From: Bulleidia sp. zg-1006
GTDB lineage: Bacteria; Bacillota_I; Bacilli_A; Erysipelotrichales; Erysipelotrichaceae
DNA: 64,000 bases
NCBI RefSeq assembly: GCF_016812035.1
Contig: NZ_CP069178.1
Location: forward strand, 434,001-498,000
Direction: 5' to 3'
A program made the position numbers and the translations under genes. The notes beneath the pieces were generated by a model. The model did no database searches. It saw nothing but the letters and a program-made list of their open reading frames with translations, and was not told the DNA's origin. How positions within the stretch are numbered: the first letter of the stretch is position 1; every line of letters begins with the position of its first letter. Shown piece after piece: positions 1 to 9,063 of the stretch.

Positions 1-1022
1 TAGTCATTGTTGTATTAGTGTTATTGATTGTATGGCTGTTTAATTCTACCAAGACCATTTGGTTAAGTCTTGTGAGAAGTGTATGGGCTATCTTAAAACC
101 TTTTGTGTATGGCTTTTCGATTTCCTTTATCTTTGTTCATCCAATTCACTGGTTAGAAAAGAAAAAGGTACCGAAAAATATAGCCATTTTTTTGGTGTAT
201 GGAATCGTTCTTTTGGCTTTATTCCTTTTGATTGCCAATTTAATTCCGGTTTTAACCGTTCGTTTATCGGCTATGATTAACTCAATTATTTCGGCAGTGA
301 ATGAGCTATATATGCGCTATAGTCACTATCTGAAGAATGATAATGATACATTAGCGGCAGTGGTACGAACAGTTATTCGTCAATTATCTAGTCTACAAAA
401 CGTAGTGCCGGGTGTGACATCAGAATTACCATCGGTTTTTAATAAAACGATTTCCGGTGCGATTACTTTTATTTTCTCGCTTGTGATTAGTATTTTTATG
501 TCATTTCAATGGAATTCCATTCAAGGAACTTTCGCAAAATATAGCCGAAAGATTAGTTCAACAGGACCGGAGGTGACCTTTGCGATTGCAAATGAAGTGC
601 AAACCTATATTCACTCTTTATTGGTGTTAATGATTATTAAGATCATTGAGTATGCGATAGTGTATTCTCTATTTGGTCATCCGGATTGGTTTATTCTTTG
701 TATTTTAACAGGCTTGGCTTTACTTGTACCATATCTTGGTCCAATGTTGGTGTATGGTTTAGCTATTCTAACAGCCGTGGGAATGCCCACAAGTCGCTTT
801 ACTTTTTTAATTATTGTCATATTGATTTTAGCGAATGTGGATGATTATGTTATCTCGCCATTGGTTCATGCACGGAATACAGCGATAACACCACTATGGG
901 TCTTATTCTCTATTATGGTTGGGAATACATTGTTTGGTATCATCGGTGTTATTATGGCTATTCCCGTTTATCTTGCTATCCATAAGTATTTGGAATTGCT
1001 GAAGTATAGAAAGGATAGTTGA
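1..1022 (+). CDS. AI-2E family transporter (5' end outside window)
   Basis: Polytopic membrane protein of the AI-2E/YdiK/PerM permease family. The frame is open to base 3 with no upstream stop, and a GTG at 18 lies inside a hydrophobic stretch, so the true start lies upstream and the gene is 5'-truncated by the window. Visible are N-terminal membrane segments, a long less hydrophobic middle, and the conserved C-terminal block around LTGLALLVPYLGP, followed by further membrane segments and a short basic tail. Family members export small molecules or ions (AI-2 in the founding case, Na+/H+ in others); substrate is not predictable here. It ends one base before the next gene, suggesting co-transcription with the lipoprotein gene. 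Confidence 0.8.
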   Translation, partial: VIVVLVLLIVWLFNSTKTIWLSLVRSVWAILKPFVYGFSISFIFVHPIHWLEKKKVPKNIAIFLVYGIVLLALFLLIANLIPVLTVRLSAMINSIISAVNELYMRYSHYLKNDNDTLAAVVRTVIRQLSSLQNVVPGVTSELPSVFNKTISGAITFIFSLVISIFMSFQWNSIQGTFAKYSRKISSTGPEVTFAIANEVQTYIHSLLVLMIIKIIEYAIVYSLFGHPDWFILCILTGLALLVPYLGPMLVYGLAILTAVGMPTSRFTFLIIVILILANVDDYVISPLVHARNTAITPLWVLFSIMVGNTLFGIIGVIMAIPVYLAIHKYLELLKYRKDS

Positions 1023-1023
1023 T

Positions 1024-2019
1024 ATGTGGAAAAAGTTTAGAAATATGACTTTAGTACTGGTTTTGTGTGTTTCTTTAACGCTGAGTGCTTGCCAAGCAAA
1101 AAAGAAAAAGATTGCTTATACCATTTACCCGGTTGAATATCTGTTAAAAATGTTAGGACAGGAACATTTAGACATGGTTTCTATTCAGAAAGAGAAGGCT
1201 TTAAATGTGCAATCCAGTACACGTTCAAACGATACAAATACTATTTTAAGTCAAGTGGGCATTTATTTTCATATTGGTTCTTTAGAACCTTATGGGGCTG
1301 TTTTAAAAGAAGAATTAGAGTCGCAAAGCCATTTGAAGAAGATTGATTTAAGTAATGGGAATGCGGTCTATGAGTTTGGTCGCTATCGAACAGAGCTAAA
1401 AAATGGGAAAGAAGTAACACAGGTAGAAAGCTATTATGATGATTCTTCTTTTCAATTAGTCGATACGAATAAACGGGATTTAAATCTTTGGCTAGTTCCG
1501 ATTACTATGTTATCCATGGCAAAAACTATTCATCAAAACTTAGAGGAACTCTATCCCGAGAATAAAAAACTATATGACCAACATTTAGCTTCCTTGGAAT
1601 ATGAGCTTATTAATTTAGATGCCAAGTACCAAGATTTAGCTAATCAACTAGTCAAAGAAAATAAGCGCATTGCGTTTGTGAGTGTTACGAGTAGTTTTGG
1701 GGCTTGGCAAAAAGCCTATGGTTTTGAGGTTTATCCTTTAGTTTTAAGCAAGTATGGGGTACTTCCAAATGAAGAGCAATTGGCTTTCATGGAGAAGAAG
1801 ATTAAAGAAAATAAGGTACATTATATTGTCCATGAGGAGAATCTGAGTAAAGAAATGGAAATTTTATATCAGAGGGTGAAGGAAGATTTGGATTTAAAGG
1901 AAGTTTCTTTATCGAATCTTTCTTCAAAACCATCTGCTGATAAAAAGAAACAAAAGGACTATATTTCTGTTATGTATGAAAATTACAGTCATTTAGTAAA
2001 TATAGTGGAAAGTAAGTAG
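1024..2019 (+). CDS. ZnuA/TroA-like lipoprotein, metal ligands apparently lost
   Basis: Lipoprotein of 331 aa: basic N-terminus, hydrophobic core and lipobox LSAC at about residue 20-23, so exported and lipid-anchored. The fold-level pattern is that of metal ABC transporter substrate-binding proteins (cluster A-I): a GSLEPYGAVL block, DLNLWLVPITMLSMAKTI where the family has D-P-H-V-W-L-D-P, then LYPENKKLYDQH. The usual ligand histidines are absent: Asn replaces His in DLNLW, and SVTSSFGAWQKAYGF lacks the His of the family's H-x-x-F/Y motif. No permease or ATPase genes are adjacent. It could bind another ligand or have a structural role. Placement between a permease and polA looks operonic. 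Family call fairly sure, function open. Confidence 0.65.
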   Translation: MWKKFRNMTLVLVLCVSLTLSACQAKKKKIAYTIYPVEYLLKMLGQEHLDMVSIQKEKALNVQSSTRSNDTNTILSQVGIYFHIGSLEPYGAVLKEELESQSHLKKIDLSNGNAVYEFGRYRTELKNGKEVTQVESYYDDSSFQLVDTNKRDLNLWLVPITMLSMAKTIHQNLEELYPENKKLYDQHLASLEYELINLDAKYQDLANQLVKENKRIAFVSVTSSFGAWQKAYGFEVYPLVLSKYGVLPNEEQLAFMEKKIKENKVHYIVHEENLSKEMEILYQRVKEDLDLKEVSLSNLSSKPSADKKKQKDYISVMYENYSHLVNIVESK

Positions 2020-2026
2020 GTATTGT

Positions 2027-4615
2027 ATGAAGACATTATTGTTAGTTGATGGTAATTCTATGCTGTTTAGGGGTTATTATGCGACCATTTATGGTCAATC
2101 CATGAGCACTAGCTCCGGTTTGCCAACCAATGCGGTTTTTGCGTTTGCGACCATGCTACAAAAAGCTATGGAACAAATTCAACCGAATGCGGTATTAGTA
2201 GCTTTTGACGCTGGTAAACATACCTTTCGCCACGAACTTTATCCCGACTACAAAGCTGGTCGAAAACAGACGCCGGAGGATTTAGTACCACAATTCCAAA
2301 TGGTGCGTGATTATTTAGATGCTTTTGGAATTCAATGGGTGGAAATGATGGATATTGAAGCCGATGATTTGGTTGGCTCTACAGCCAAACAAAATAATCT
2401 TTTTAAGAGTGTTATTCTATCTTCTGATAAGGACTTATTACAACTTGTGGATGATCAAACAACGGTCATGTTGATGAAAAAAGGTATTACTGAAATGGAA
2501 GAAATGACACCTGATTCGGTGAAAGAAATCATGGGTGTTACACCAAGTCAAATTATTGATTTAAAGGGATTAATGGGAGATAGTTCTGATAATATCCCCG
2601 GCATTGCTGGAGTTGGTCAAAAGACGGCGGTGAAGCTATTAGAGAAGTATGGAAGTGTTGAAGAAGTCTTGGCTCATCGTAACGAATTAAAAGGAGCCTT
2701 GCAAAAGAAAGTCATAGAAGGAGAAGCTTCTGCTCTTTTATCTAAGAAATTAGCGACGATAAAAACCGATGTGGAATTGCCATACGTTATTTCTGATTTA
2801 GACTTTAAGCCAACTTACCATAAATTAGTTCAATTCTTAGAAACATTAGAAATGCGCCAATTAGTACGCCATTATAGTTCAATAATGGATAATGAAAGCA
2901 TTATAGGAAAAGAAGAAATGAGTGTTAAGGTTGTTCATCAGTTACCACTAGGCTTCTTCCGGCAAGACTTATGGTTGGTAGTCGATGAAGATCAGGCTAT
3001 CTTTAATGATGCTAAGGTGTATGGCTTGGCCTTTGCGAATCAACAAGAATGTCTATATATTAGTCTGAAGGATTATTTAAAGGATGCTTCCTATCCAAAA
3101 GTATGGAATGAAACAAATTATCGTCGAACCACGTATGACATTAAACGAAATTCCCATTTATTAGAGAGAAATGGTATTCATTTAAACTTTAGTGATGATG
3201 TCATGATTTATGCCTCCTTAGTAGAGTCAACGATTACTAGTTTTAAGAAGTTAAAAGAAAAGACAGATTGGCAAGAAACGCTTCGTTATGAAGATGTTTA
3301 TAAGAAGGAAAAATTGATTGAAAAAGAACAGGCTGCTTACTGTGCTTCTCTTCTACAAAATTTCATTCGCATTGATCAAGACTTTTACCCAAAGCTAGAA
3401 GAAATGAACTTAAATGATTTGTATCGAAAGATAGAATTACCTTTAGCACTTATCTTAAAAAATATGGAACAAGAAGGAATTCGTTGTGATGAAGAGGTCT
3501 TAAATCGCATTGCTGAAGATACCTTGGCGAAAATACAAGAGTTAGAGAAATCTATTTATGAAATAGCCGGTCATGCATTCAATCTGAATTCGCCAAAGCA
3601 ATTGGCGGTTGTTCTATACGACGAATTGGCTATTTTAAGAGGAAAGAAACGGTCAACAGCAGCTGGTGAATTGGAAAAAGTACAGGGTCTATACCCAGTG
3701 ATTGATGATATTTTAGCTTATCGAAAATATTCTAAATTATATAGTACTTACGCTGAGGGTTTAAAGAAGTATATCCAAGCTGATGGTAAAATTCATACTG
3801 TGTATAATCAAGCGGCTACACAAACAGGGCGTTTATCTTCATCGGAACCAAACTTACAAAACATTTCCATCCGTGATGAAGAAGGCAAAGAAATTCGCAA
3901 AGCTTTCTTAGCTCAAGAAAATTGTGTTTTAATTTCTTCGGATTATCACCAAGTGGAATTGAGAATTTTAGCCCATATGGCTAAAGTACCAAATTTAATC
4001 AAAGCTTTCCAAAACAACATTGATATTCACTCACAAACTGCCATGGATTTATTTGATTGTTCCTTAGAAGAAGTGACACCAATTCAACGTCGACAAGCTA
4101 AGACAGTAAACTTTGGGATTGTTTATGGTATTAGTGACTTTGGTTTAGCTACTCAACTAGGTGTCAGTCGTTTTGAGGCAAGAGATTTCATTGAAAAGTA
4201 TTACCGTGTTTATCCGGAAATTAAATCATATATGGATGGACTCATTCATTTTTGCAAGGAAAAGGGCTATGTGGAAACACTGTGCCATAGACGAAGAGAA
4301 ATCCCGGAAATCCATGATAAGAACAAACAAATTCAAGCTTTTGGTGAAAGGGCGGCGATGAATGCACCTATTCAAGGAACAGCGGCTGATTTAATTAAAT
4401 TAGCGATGATTCAGCTGTGTAAGATGATGGATGAAAAACAATTAAAATCAAAGATGATTTTACAAGTACACGATGAATTAATCTTCAATGTACCAAGGCA
4501 AGAAATAGAAGAAATGAAAAAGATTATCCAAAAGGGAATGGAAGAAGCGATGCACTTGGATGTGCCATTAACTTCAGAAATCTCTATTGGTCAAACTTGG
4601 TATGAGGCGAAGTAA
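2027..4615 (+). CDS. polA: DNA polymerase I
   Basis: Family A DNA polymerase of 862 aa, for Okazaki-fragment processing and repair synthesis. N-terminal 5'-nuclease domain (about 1-290) begins MKTLLLVDGNSMLFRGY and holds the helix-hairpin-helix GDSSDNIPGIAGVGQKTA near 183. The middle 3'-5' exonuclease region (about 300-460) lacks the proofreading DEDD acidic residues, as in Bacillus Pol I. The polymerase domain carries motif A (SSDYHQVELR, about 638), motif B (RRQAKTVNFGIVYG, about 687) and motif C (LQVHDEL, about 811). Length is normal for Bacillota. The stop overlaps the start of mutM by one base (TAATG), so the two are translationally coupled; polA-mutM-coaE order is conserved in Bacillota. 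Confidence 0.97.
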   Translation: MKTLLLVDGNSMLFRGYYATIYGQSMSTSSGLPTNAVFAFATMLQKAMEQIQPNAVLVAFDAGKHTFRHELYPDYKAGRKQTPEDLVPQFQMVRDYLDAFGIQWVEMMDIEADDLVGSTAKQNNLFKSVILSSDKDLLQLVDDQTTVMLMKKGITEMEEMTPDSVKEIMGVTPSQIIDLKGLMGDSSDNIPGIAGVGQKTAVKLLEKYGSVEEVLAHRNELKGALQKKVIEGEASALLSKKLATIKTDVELPYVISDLDFKPTYHKLVQFLETLEMRQLVRHYSSIMDNESIIGKEEMSVKVVHQLPLGFFRQDLWLVVDEDQAIFNDAKVYGLAFANQQECLYISLKDYLKDASYPKVWNETNYRRTTYDIKRNSHLLERNGIHLNFSDDVMIYASLVESTITSFKKLKEKTDWQETLRYEDVYKKEKLIEKEQAAYCASLLQNFIRIDQDFYPKLEEMNLNDLYRKIELPLALILKNMEQEGIRCDEEVLNRIAEDTLAKIQELEKSIYEIAGHAFNLNSPKQLAVVLYDELAILRGKKRSTAAGELEKVQGLYPVIDDILAYRKYSKLYSTYAEGLKKYIQADGKIHTVYNQAATQTGRLSSSEPNLQNISIRDEEGKEIRKAFLAQENCVLISSDYHQVELRILAHMAKVPNLIKAFQNNIDIHSQTAMDLFDCSLEEVTPIQRRQAKTVNFGIVYGISDFGLATQLGVSRFEARDFIEKYYRVYPEIKSYMDGLIHFCKEKGYVETLCHRRREIPEIHDKNKQIQAFGERAAMNAPIQGTAADLIKLAMIQLCKMMDEKQLKSKMILQVHDELIFNVPRQEIEEMKKIIQKGMEEAMHLDVPLTSEISIGQTWYEAK

Positions 4616-5421
4616 TGCCGGAATTACCAGAAGTTGAAACGGTTGTTCGCACTCTTGACCAACAAATCGCCCGGCGTAGAATAGAGGCTATTCAGGTGTA
4701 TTATGATAAGGTTGTCGGTCATCCTAAAAGCTTCATTGATACTTTTACAGGGCAACACTTTTGTTCCTTTTCAAGAAGAGGAAAGTATCTCTTACTTGGA
4801 ATGGATAAAAACACGTTGGTGGTTCATTTGCGGATGGAGGGAAAGTTCTATATTCAAGATCCAAGTGTCCCTTTAAATCGTCACATTCATGTGGTCTTTT
4901 CTTTAGATAACGGTATGGAATTGCGCTACATGGATACGCGTAAATTTGGACGCATGGAAATATTACCCAAAGATTTTGACTTAAGAAGTTTCCATGGTTT
5001 AGGTCCAGAACCATTCGCTGATGAATTTAATGGAGACTATGTGTATTCCTTTTTAAAAAAGAAAAAAGCAGCTATCAAGTCAGTATTATTAGACCAAAGC
5101 TTTGTGGCTGGTATTGGTAATATCTATGCTGATGAAGTTTTAGCTAAGATTGGTGTACGACCAAAAATGAGGGCTTGTCGTTTATCAAAAAAGAAATGTG
5201 CTGAATTGGTGATGGCCATTCAAGAAATACTTTCCGGAGCCATTGAACTAGGTGGTACAACCATTCGTTCCTATACTTCTTCTTTAGGTGTAACAGGTCT
5301 TTTCCAAACTGAATGTGCAGTTCATATGCAAAAGATATGTCCAAAGTGTCAAGCTGAAATTAAAGCGGTACGAGTTGGTGGACGCTCGAGCTATTATTGT
5401 CCACATTGTCAGAAGTCATGA
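4615..5421 (+). CDS. mutM: Formamidopyrimidine-DNA glycosylase
   Basis: Base-excision repair glycosylase/AP lyase (Fpg) removing 8-oxoguanine and ring-opened purines, 268 aa. The N-terminal catalytic proline and glutamate are in MPELPEVETVV. The C-terminal zinc finger is complete: CPKC at about 242 and CPHC at about 264. The helix-two-turn-helix region has SFVAGIGNIYADEVL. Starts on the last base of the polA stop codon and its own stop overlaps the coaE start (ATGA), so these genes form a tightly coupled repair/CoA cluster. Confidence 0.96.
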   Translation: MPELPEVETVVRTLDQQIARRRIEAIQVYYDKVVGHPKSFIDTFTGQHFCSFSRRGKYLLLGMDKNTLVVHLRMEGKFYIQDPSVPLNRHIHVVFSLDNGMELRYMDTRKFGRMEILPKDFDLRSFHGLGPEPFADEFNGDYVYSFLKKKKAAIKSVLLDQSFVAGIGNIYADEVLAKIGVRPKMRACRLSKKKCAELVMAIQEILSGAIELGGTTIRSYTSSLGVTGLFQTECAVHMQKICPKCQAEIKAVRVGGRSSYYCPHCQKS

Positions 5422-6035
5422 AAAAAGTAGGAATAACAGGCACGATTGCGGCTGGAAAAAGTACGGTTGCTAAAATATTAAGGTTAAGAGGATTTCCGGT
5501 TTTTAATGCGGATCAATATGCCCACTTGGTGTATCTTCCGAAAAGTGAAGTTTATGAAAATCTTTTAAGGGTTTTGGGGGAAGACGTTTTTGATGCTTTT
5601 AAACAAATTAATAAACAAAAAGTGGCACAGAAGATTTTTAAAGATGACATATTAAAAAAAGAGGTAGAAGCAATCATTCATCCTTTTGTGAAAGAAGGAA
5701 TGTTGAAATTCTTTACTAGAAATCAAGAGAAAGATTTACTCTTTGCGGAAGTGCCATTATTGTACCAAGTGGGATGGCAAGATTGCTTTGATTATGTCAT
5801 GATTGTGGATGCTTCAAAAGAGGAAGTCATCAAACGTATGATACAAGAGCGTCATTATACAAAGGAAGAAGCGAATCAGCGTTATCTTCTTCAGAAACAA
5901 GCTTTTCCTAAGAATGAAACAACGATTTATATTCAAAATAATGGTCGTAAAGAGGACTTGGTTCATCAAGTGAATAAGGTTTTAAGAAAGCTTAGAAAGG
6001 AAAGTTATGGAGATTCAACACCAACAAAATTTTAA
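5418..6035 (+). CDS. coaE: Dephospho-CoA kinase
   Basis: Last step of coenzyme A synthesis: ATP-dependent phosphorylation of the 3'-OH of dephospho-CoA, cytosolic, 205 aa. P-loop GTIAAGKST follows the start directly (MKKVGITGTIAAGKST), and LLFAEVPLLYQVGWQDCFD is the typical CoA-binding/lid region. I chose ATG 5418 rather than an upstream TTG at 5397, because family members begin two to four residues before the first beta strand and ATG 5418 overlaps the mutM stop. The 3' end overlaps the next gene by 29 bases. Confidence 0.95.
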   Translation: MKKVGITGTIAAGKSTVAKILRLRGFPVFNADQYAHLVYLPKSEVYENLLRVLGEDVFDAFKQINKQKVAQKIFKDDILKKEVEAIIHPFVKEGMLKFFTRNQEKDLLFAEVPLLYQVGWQDCFDYVMIVDASKEEVIKRMIQERHYTKEEANQRYLLQKQAFPKNETTIYIQNNGRKEDLVHQVNKVLRKLRKESYGDSTPTKF

Positions 6036-7134
6036 ATTAAAAGTTGATTTTGAAAAAAGTGAATCAGATGACTTTTCTTTGCGTTTTTTCTATGGTCCTT
6101 TATTGGAAAATTCCTTAGCGCTTTATGAAACTTTATATGCGTTTAAGCTATTGAATAAACCATTATTTTCCTTTGGCTTTTTAATGGCTTTTTCAAAGGT
6201 GGATGTCTATGCTATGGACAAGACCTTAGCGAAATTAGAACAGTATTCTTTGTTGCGTATTTATGAATCTAAGGACGGATCGTATTTATTGGAATTATTG
6301 AGACCTTTGTATCCAAGTGAATTTTTGAAAGAAAAAGTGTTCGTGGATGACCTGAAGTGGCATTTAGCAGAAGATAAATATCAAGAATTGATGGTCAGTG
6401 TTCCTTATCAAACTATTTCTTTAGATGGCTATCAAGAAATCACGCGTATTTCTTCTCATCCATTTCAGCTTGAGAAAGAAGCGGTGAAGAAAGAAAACCC
6501 TCTTATTCCAAAAAATATAGCGGCGTATATGAATCGGGTTAAACCATTGATTTTTCCTATCCAATGGCGGACAAAAAAAGTATTAGAAGCATTATCCGTT
6601 ATTCAAAATGGTTTTCAATTTAACTATAAAGAATTGGATAAATTAGTGAATCAGGCAACCCATCGTTATGATGAAGAAGATAAGATAATCCGTCATTTGT
6701 ATCAATCTGCTAATCATTTCGATGCGCCGAAAAAGACTTACAATCATCTTTATGAATTAGCACCAGTTGCTTTTTATCGTGAACTGCAACGACGCCAACC
6801 AAATTCTGTTGAAAAGGATGTTATTATTCAATTTGTGAAAGAAATGCAGGCATCCAATGAAGTGATGAATACGATTATCGAGTGGGTTATCGGACAAATT
6901 CAGGACTTAAATCTAAAGTATTTATTGAAAGTGGGTACTTCCGCCTTAAATCGTCATTTAGAAAAAAGAGAGGATATTCTAGCTTATTTAAATCAGAAGA
7001 AAGAAAAGCCTATTCCAAAGCGCCCAGAAAAGGTTGTTTTCCAAGCGAAACACTTAAAAGAGGAAAAAGTAGAAGAAGATACCAATTTTGATATTGAAAC
7101 ACTTAAGAAACAATTGGAAAGGGGGAAGTTTTAA
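6007..7134 (+). CDS. dnaB: DnaB-like helicase-loading / replication initiation protein
   Basis: Counterpart of Bacillus subtilis DnaB (not the E. coli helicase), which with DnaD and DnaI loads the replicative helicase at oriC and the membrane. 375 aa, shorter than the roughly 470 aa of B. subtilis DnaB. Call rests on an N-terminal winged-helix-like segment (FFYGPLLENSLALYETLYAF), the C-terminal helical region, a charged tail, and position directly between coaE and dnaI, which is the conserved Bacillota order. ATG lies inside the coaE 3' end, preceded by AGAAAGGAAAG. Sequence conservation of this family is low, so synteny carries much of the weight. Confidence 0.82.
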   Translation: MEIQHQQNFKLKVDFEKSESDDFSLRFFYGPLLENSLALYETLYAFKLLNKPLFSFGFLMAFSKVDVYAMDKTLAKLEQYSLLRIYESKDGSYLLELLRPLYPSEFLKEKVFVDDLKWHLAEDKYQELMVSVPYQTISLDGYQEITRISSHPFQLEKEAVKKENPLIPKNIAAYMNRVKPLIFPIQWRTKKVLEALSVIQNGFQFNYKELDKLVNQATHRYDEEDKIIRHLYQSANHFDAPKKTYNHLYELAPVAFYRELQRRQPNSVEKDVIIQFVKEMQASNEVMNTIIEWVIGQIQDLNLKYLLKVGTSALNRHLEKREDILAYLNQKKEKPIPKRPEKVVFQAKHLKEEKVEEDTNFDIETLKKQLERGKF

Positions 7135-8051
7135 TGAATTATGATTTCTTAGCCTTGGAAAAGGATAAAAAAAGTCAAGAAAACTATGAAAAAGAAGCGA
7201 AGAAGTTAGCGAATTCTTTAAAACAAGATTGTGTTTTAATACAATACCTTCAATCCAAACAAATTCCCTTGTCTTGCATTGATCAATATCCTTTCCGTCT
7301 TGCAAGATGGCGTAAGAATTATGAACCTTGTGTCCATTGTTCTGGTTTGCAAGCTTGTGGGCAAAAGAAATGTGGTTTTTATGAAGGGATTCAAGTAAAT
7401 GAATATTTTGAGACGATATTAGAAGCTTGCACTTATAAACGAAAAGAAAGGGAAGAAAAATCTCATTTATCTTATTATACATACAGTGAATTGGCTCCTG
7501 AATTTCAAAAGGCTTCTTTCCATGCAATTGATATGGAAAAGGAAGCGAAAACATATTTACAAGTTGTTAGTCAAGTCATGCGAGCTTCTTATGAAAATGA
7601 GGGTTTATTTATAGAAGGTAGTTTAGGTTCGGGCAAGACTTACTTAGCTGCTTGTGCTTGTAATTCGCATGCTCAGAAAAAGGAATATGTCAGTTTTGTG
7701 CATATGCCAAGCTTTATGCAAAAGATGATGTCTTTGATGAAGGATGGTGAATTTAATCTTTATTTAGATCGAGTGAAGAAGGTTAAATTTTTAGTTTTAG
7801 ATGATATTGGTGCAGAAGCAATCAACGCCTGGGGTCGAGATACGATTCTATTACCAATCTTAATGTATCGATATGATCACCATTTATGCACTTGGTTTAC
7901 CTCCAATTTAGATTTTGAAGAATTAGAAAAGAAATATTCACAGACTTTTGCTCTGGAGGATAAGATGGCTGGGGCAAGAATTGTGGAAAGAATGAAAGCT
8001 TTAGCGCAATCTATTCTATTATCAGGAAAAGATAGACGTATTAAAGGCTAA
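7134..8051 (+). CDS. dnaI: DnaI-like primosomal helicase loader (AAA+ ATPase)
   Basis: Helicase loader of 305 aa. The N-terminal zinc-binding region has CVHC, then CGQKKC, near residues 65-80, as in DnaI's helicase-interacting domain. The AAA+ core has Walker A GSLGSGKT (about 161), Walker B LVLDDIG (about 220) and the sensor segment CTWFTSNLDFEELEKKY; the arginine-finger region GARIVERM is near the C-terminus. Overlaps the dnaB stop by one base (TAATG). With dnaB it supplies the loader machinery; the replicative helicase itself is elsewhere. Confidence 0.92.
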   Translation: MNYDFLALEKDKKSQENYEKEAKKLANSLKQDCVLIQYLQSKQIPLSCIDQYPFRLARWRKNYEPCVHCSGLQACGQKKCGFYEGIQVNEYFETILEACTYKRKEREEKSHLSYYTYSELAPEFQKASFHAIDMEKEAKTYLQVVSQVMRASYENEGLFIEGSLGSGKTYLAACACNSHAQKKEYVSFVHMPSFMQKMMSLMKDGEFNLYLDRVKKVKFLVLDDIGAEAINAWGRDTILLPILMYRYDHHLCTWFTSNLDFEELEKKYSQTFALEDKMAGARIVERMKALAQSILLSGKDRRIKG

Positions 8052-8089
8052 AGTGTGTTAAAATGGAAAAGTTTTCAGGGGGATAAAAT

Positions 8090-9052
8090 ATGGTTAGAAA
8101 AATCGGTGTTTTAACTTCCGGGGGAGATGCACCCGGAATGAACGCTGCCATTCGTGCTGTCACTCGCTTATCCTTGAACAAAGGAGTAGAGGTGGTCGGT
8201 ATCTCGAATGGATATTATGGCTTATTAAATGAACAATTCCGTCCTCTAGCCAGAACGGATGTGTCAGACATCTTGAATCGTGGGGGAACGACTTTAGGCT
8301 CGGCTCGTTTGCCAGAGTTTAAAGATGAAGAGATTCAAGATAAGTGTGTTGCTAATCTTAAGAAACAAGGTATTGATGCCTTGGTCGTTGTTGGTGGGGA
8401 TGGTTCTTATCGTGGGGCTTTAGCTTTAACGAAGAAAGGAATTAATTGCATTGGCTTACCGGGAACGATTGATAATGACATTTCTGGTACGGATTTTACG
8501 ATTGGCTTTGATACGGCTTTACAGACCTGCGTTGAAAACGTGGATAAGTTAAGGGATACTTCTTCTTCTCATCATCGTTGTTCCTTGGTAGAAGTGATGG
8601 GTAATCATTGTGGTGATTTGGCTTTATATACGGCACTTGCTTGTGGAGCTGAGATTGTGATTAGTCCTGAAACAGGATTTGATGAAACAGAAATTTTAGA
8701 ACGTTTGCGTTATTTAGGATCGGCTGTTCATAAGAACCATGCGATTGTGATTATTTCGGAAAAGGTGGCAGATGTGGAAGCCTTGGCTAAGAAAGTAACG
8801 TTAAATACAGACTTCTCTGGTCGTGCTACGGTTTTAGGTCATATTCAAAGAGGTGGAACACCAAGTCCAACGGATCGTATGTTGGCATCACGCATGGGTG
8901 AAAAAGCAGTGGATTTACTTATGCAAGGAATTGGGGGTCATTGCGTGGGTATTATTGATAATGCAATCACATCACTACCAATTGAAAAAGCTTTGGAGCT
9001 ACCTCGTAAGAGTCGCAAAGCATTATATCGTTTGTTTGATCGTTTAGTATAA
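8090..9052 (+). CDS. pfkA: 6-phosphofructokinase (ATP-dependent)
   Basis: Commits fructose-6-phosphate to glycolysis using ATP; 320 aa, typical bacterial length. N-terminal GVLTSGGDAPGMNAAIR (nucleotide-binding glycines), VVGGDGSYRGA, and the catalytic block GTIDNDISGTDFTIGFDTA (proton acceptor Asp in TIDND) are intact, and Gly follows Asp in GGDGS as in ATP-type enzymes. A strong SD (AGGGGGA) precedes ATG, and an extended -10 like sequence (TGTTAAAAT) lies just upstream, so it may have its own promoter. It is followed 11 bases later by pyk, the common Bacillota pfkA-pyk operon. Confidence 0.97.
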   Translation: MVRKIGVLTSGGDAPGMNAAIRAVTRLSLNKGVEVVGISNGYYGLLNEQFRPLARTDVSDILNRGGTTLGSARLPEFKDEEIQDKCVANLKKQGIDALVVVGGDGSYRGALALTKKGINCIGLPGTIDNDISGTDFTIGFDTALQTCVENVDKLRDTSSSHHRCSLVEVMGNHCGDLALYTALACGAEIVISPETGFDETEILERLRYLGSAVHKNHAIVIISEKVADVEALAKKVTLNTDFSGRATVLGHIQRGGTPSPTDRMLASRMGEKAVDLLMQGIGGHCVGIIDNAITSLPIEKALELPRKSRKALYRLFDRLV

Positions 9053-9063
9053 AAAAGGGGGAC

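Noticed and set aside
7054-7554. 166-codon minus-strand frame opposite dnaB/dnaI
   Set aside because: Antisense shadow of well-supported genes; no SD, low-complexity Phe/Leu-rich product with no family features.
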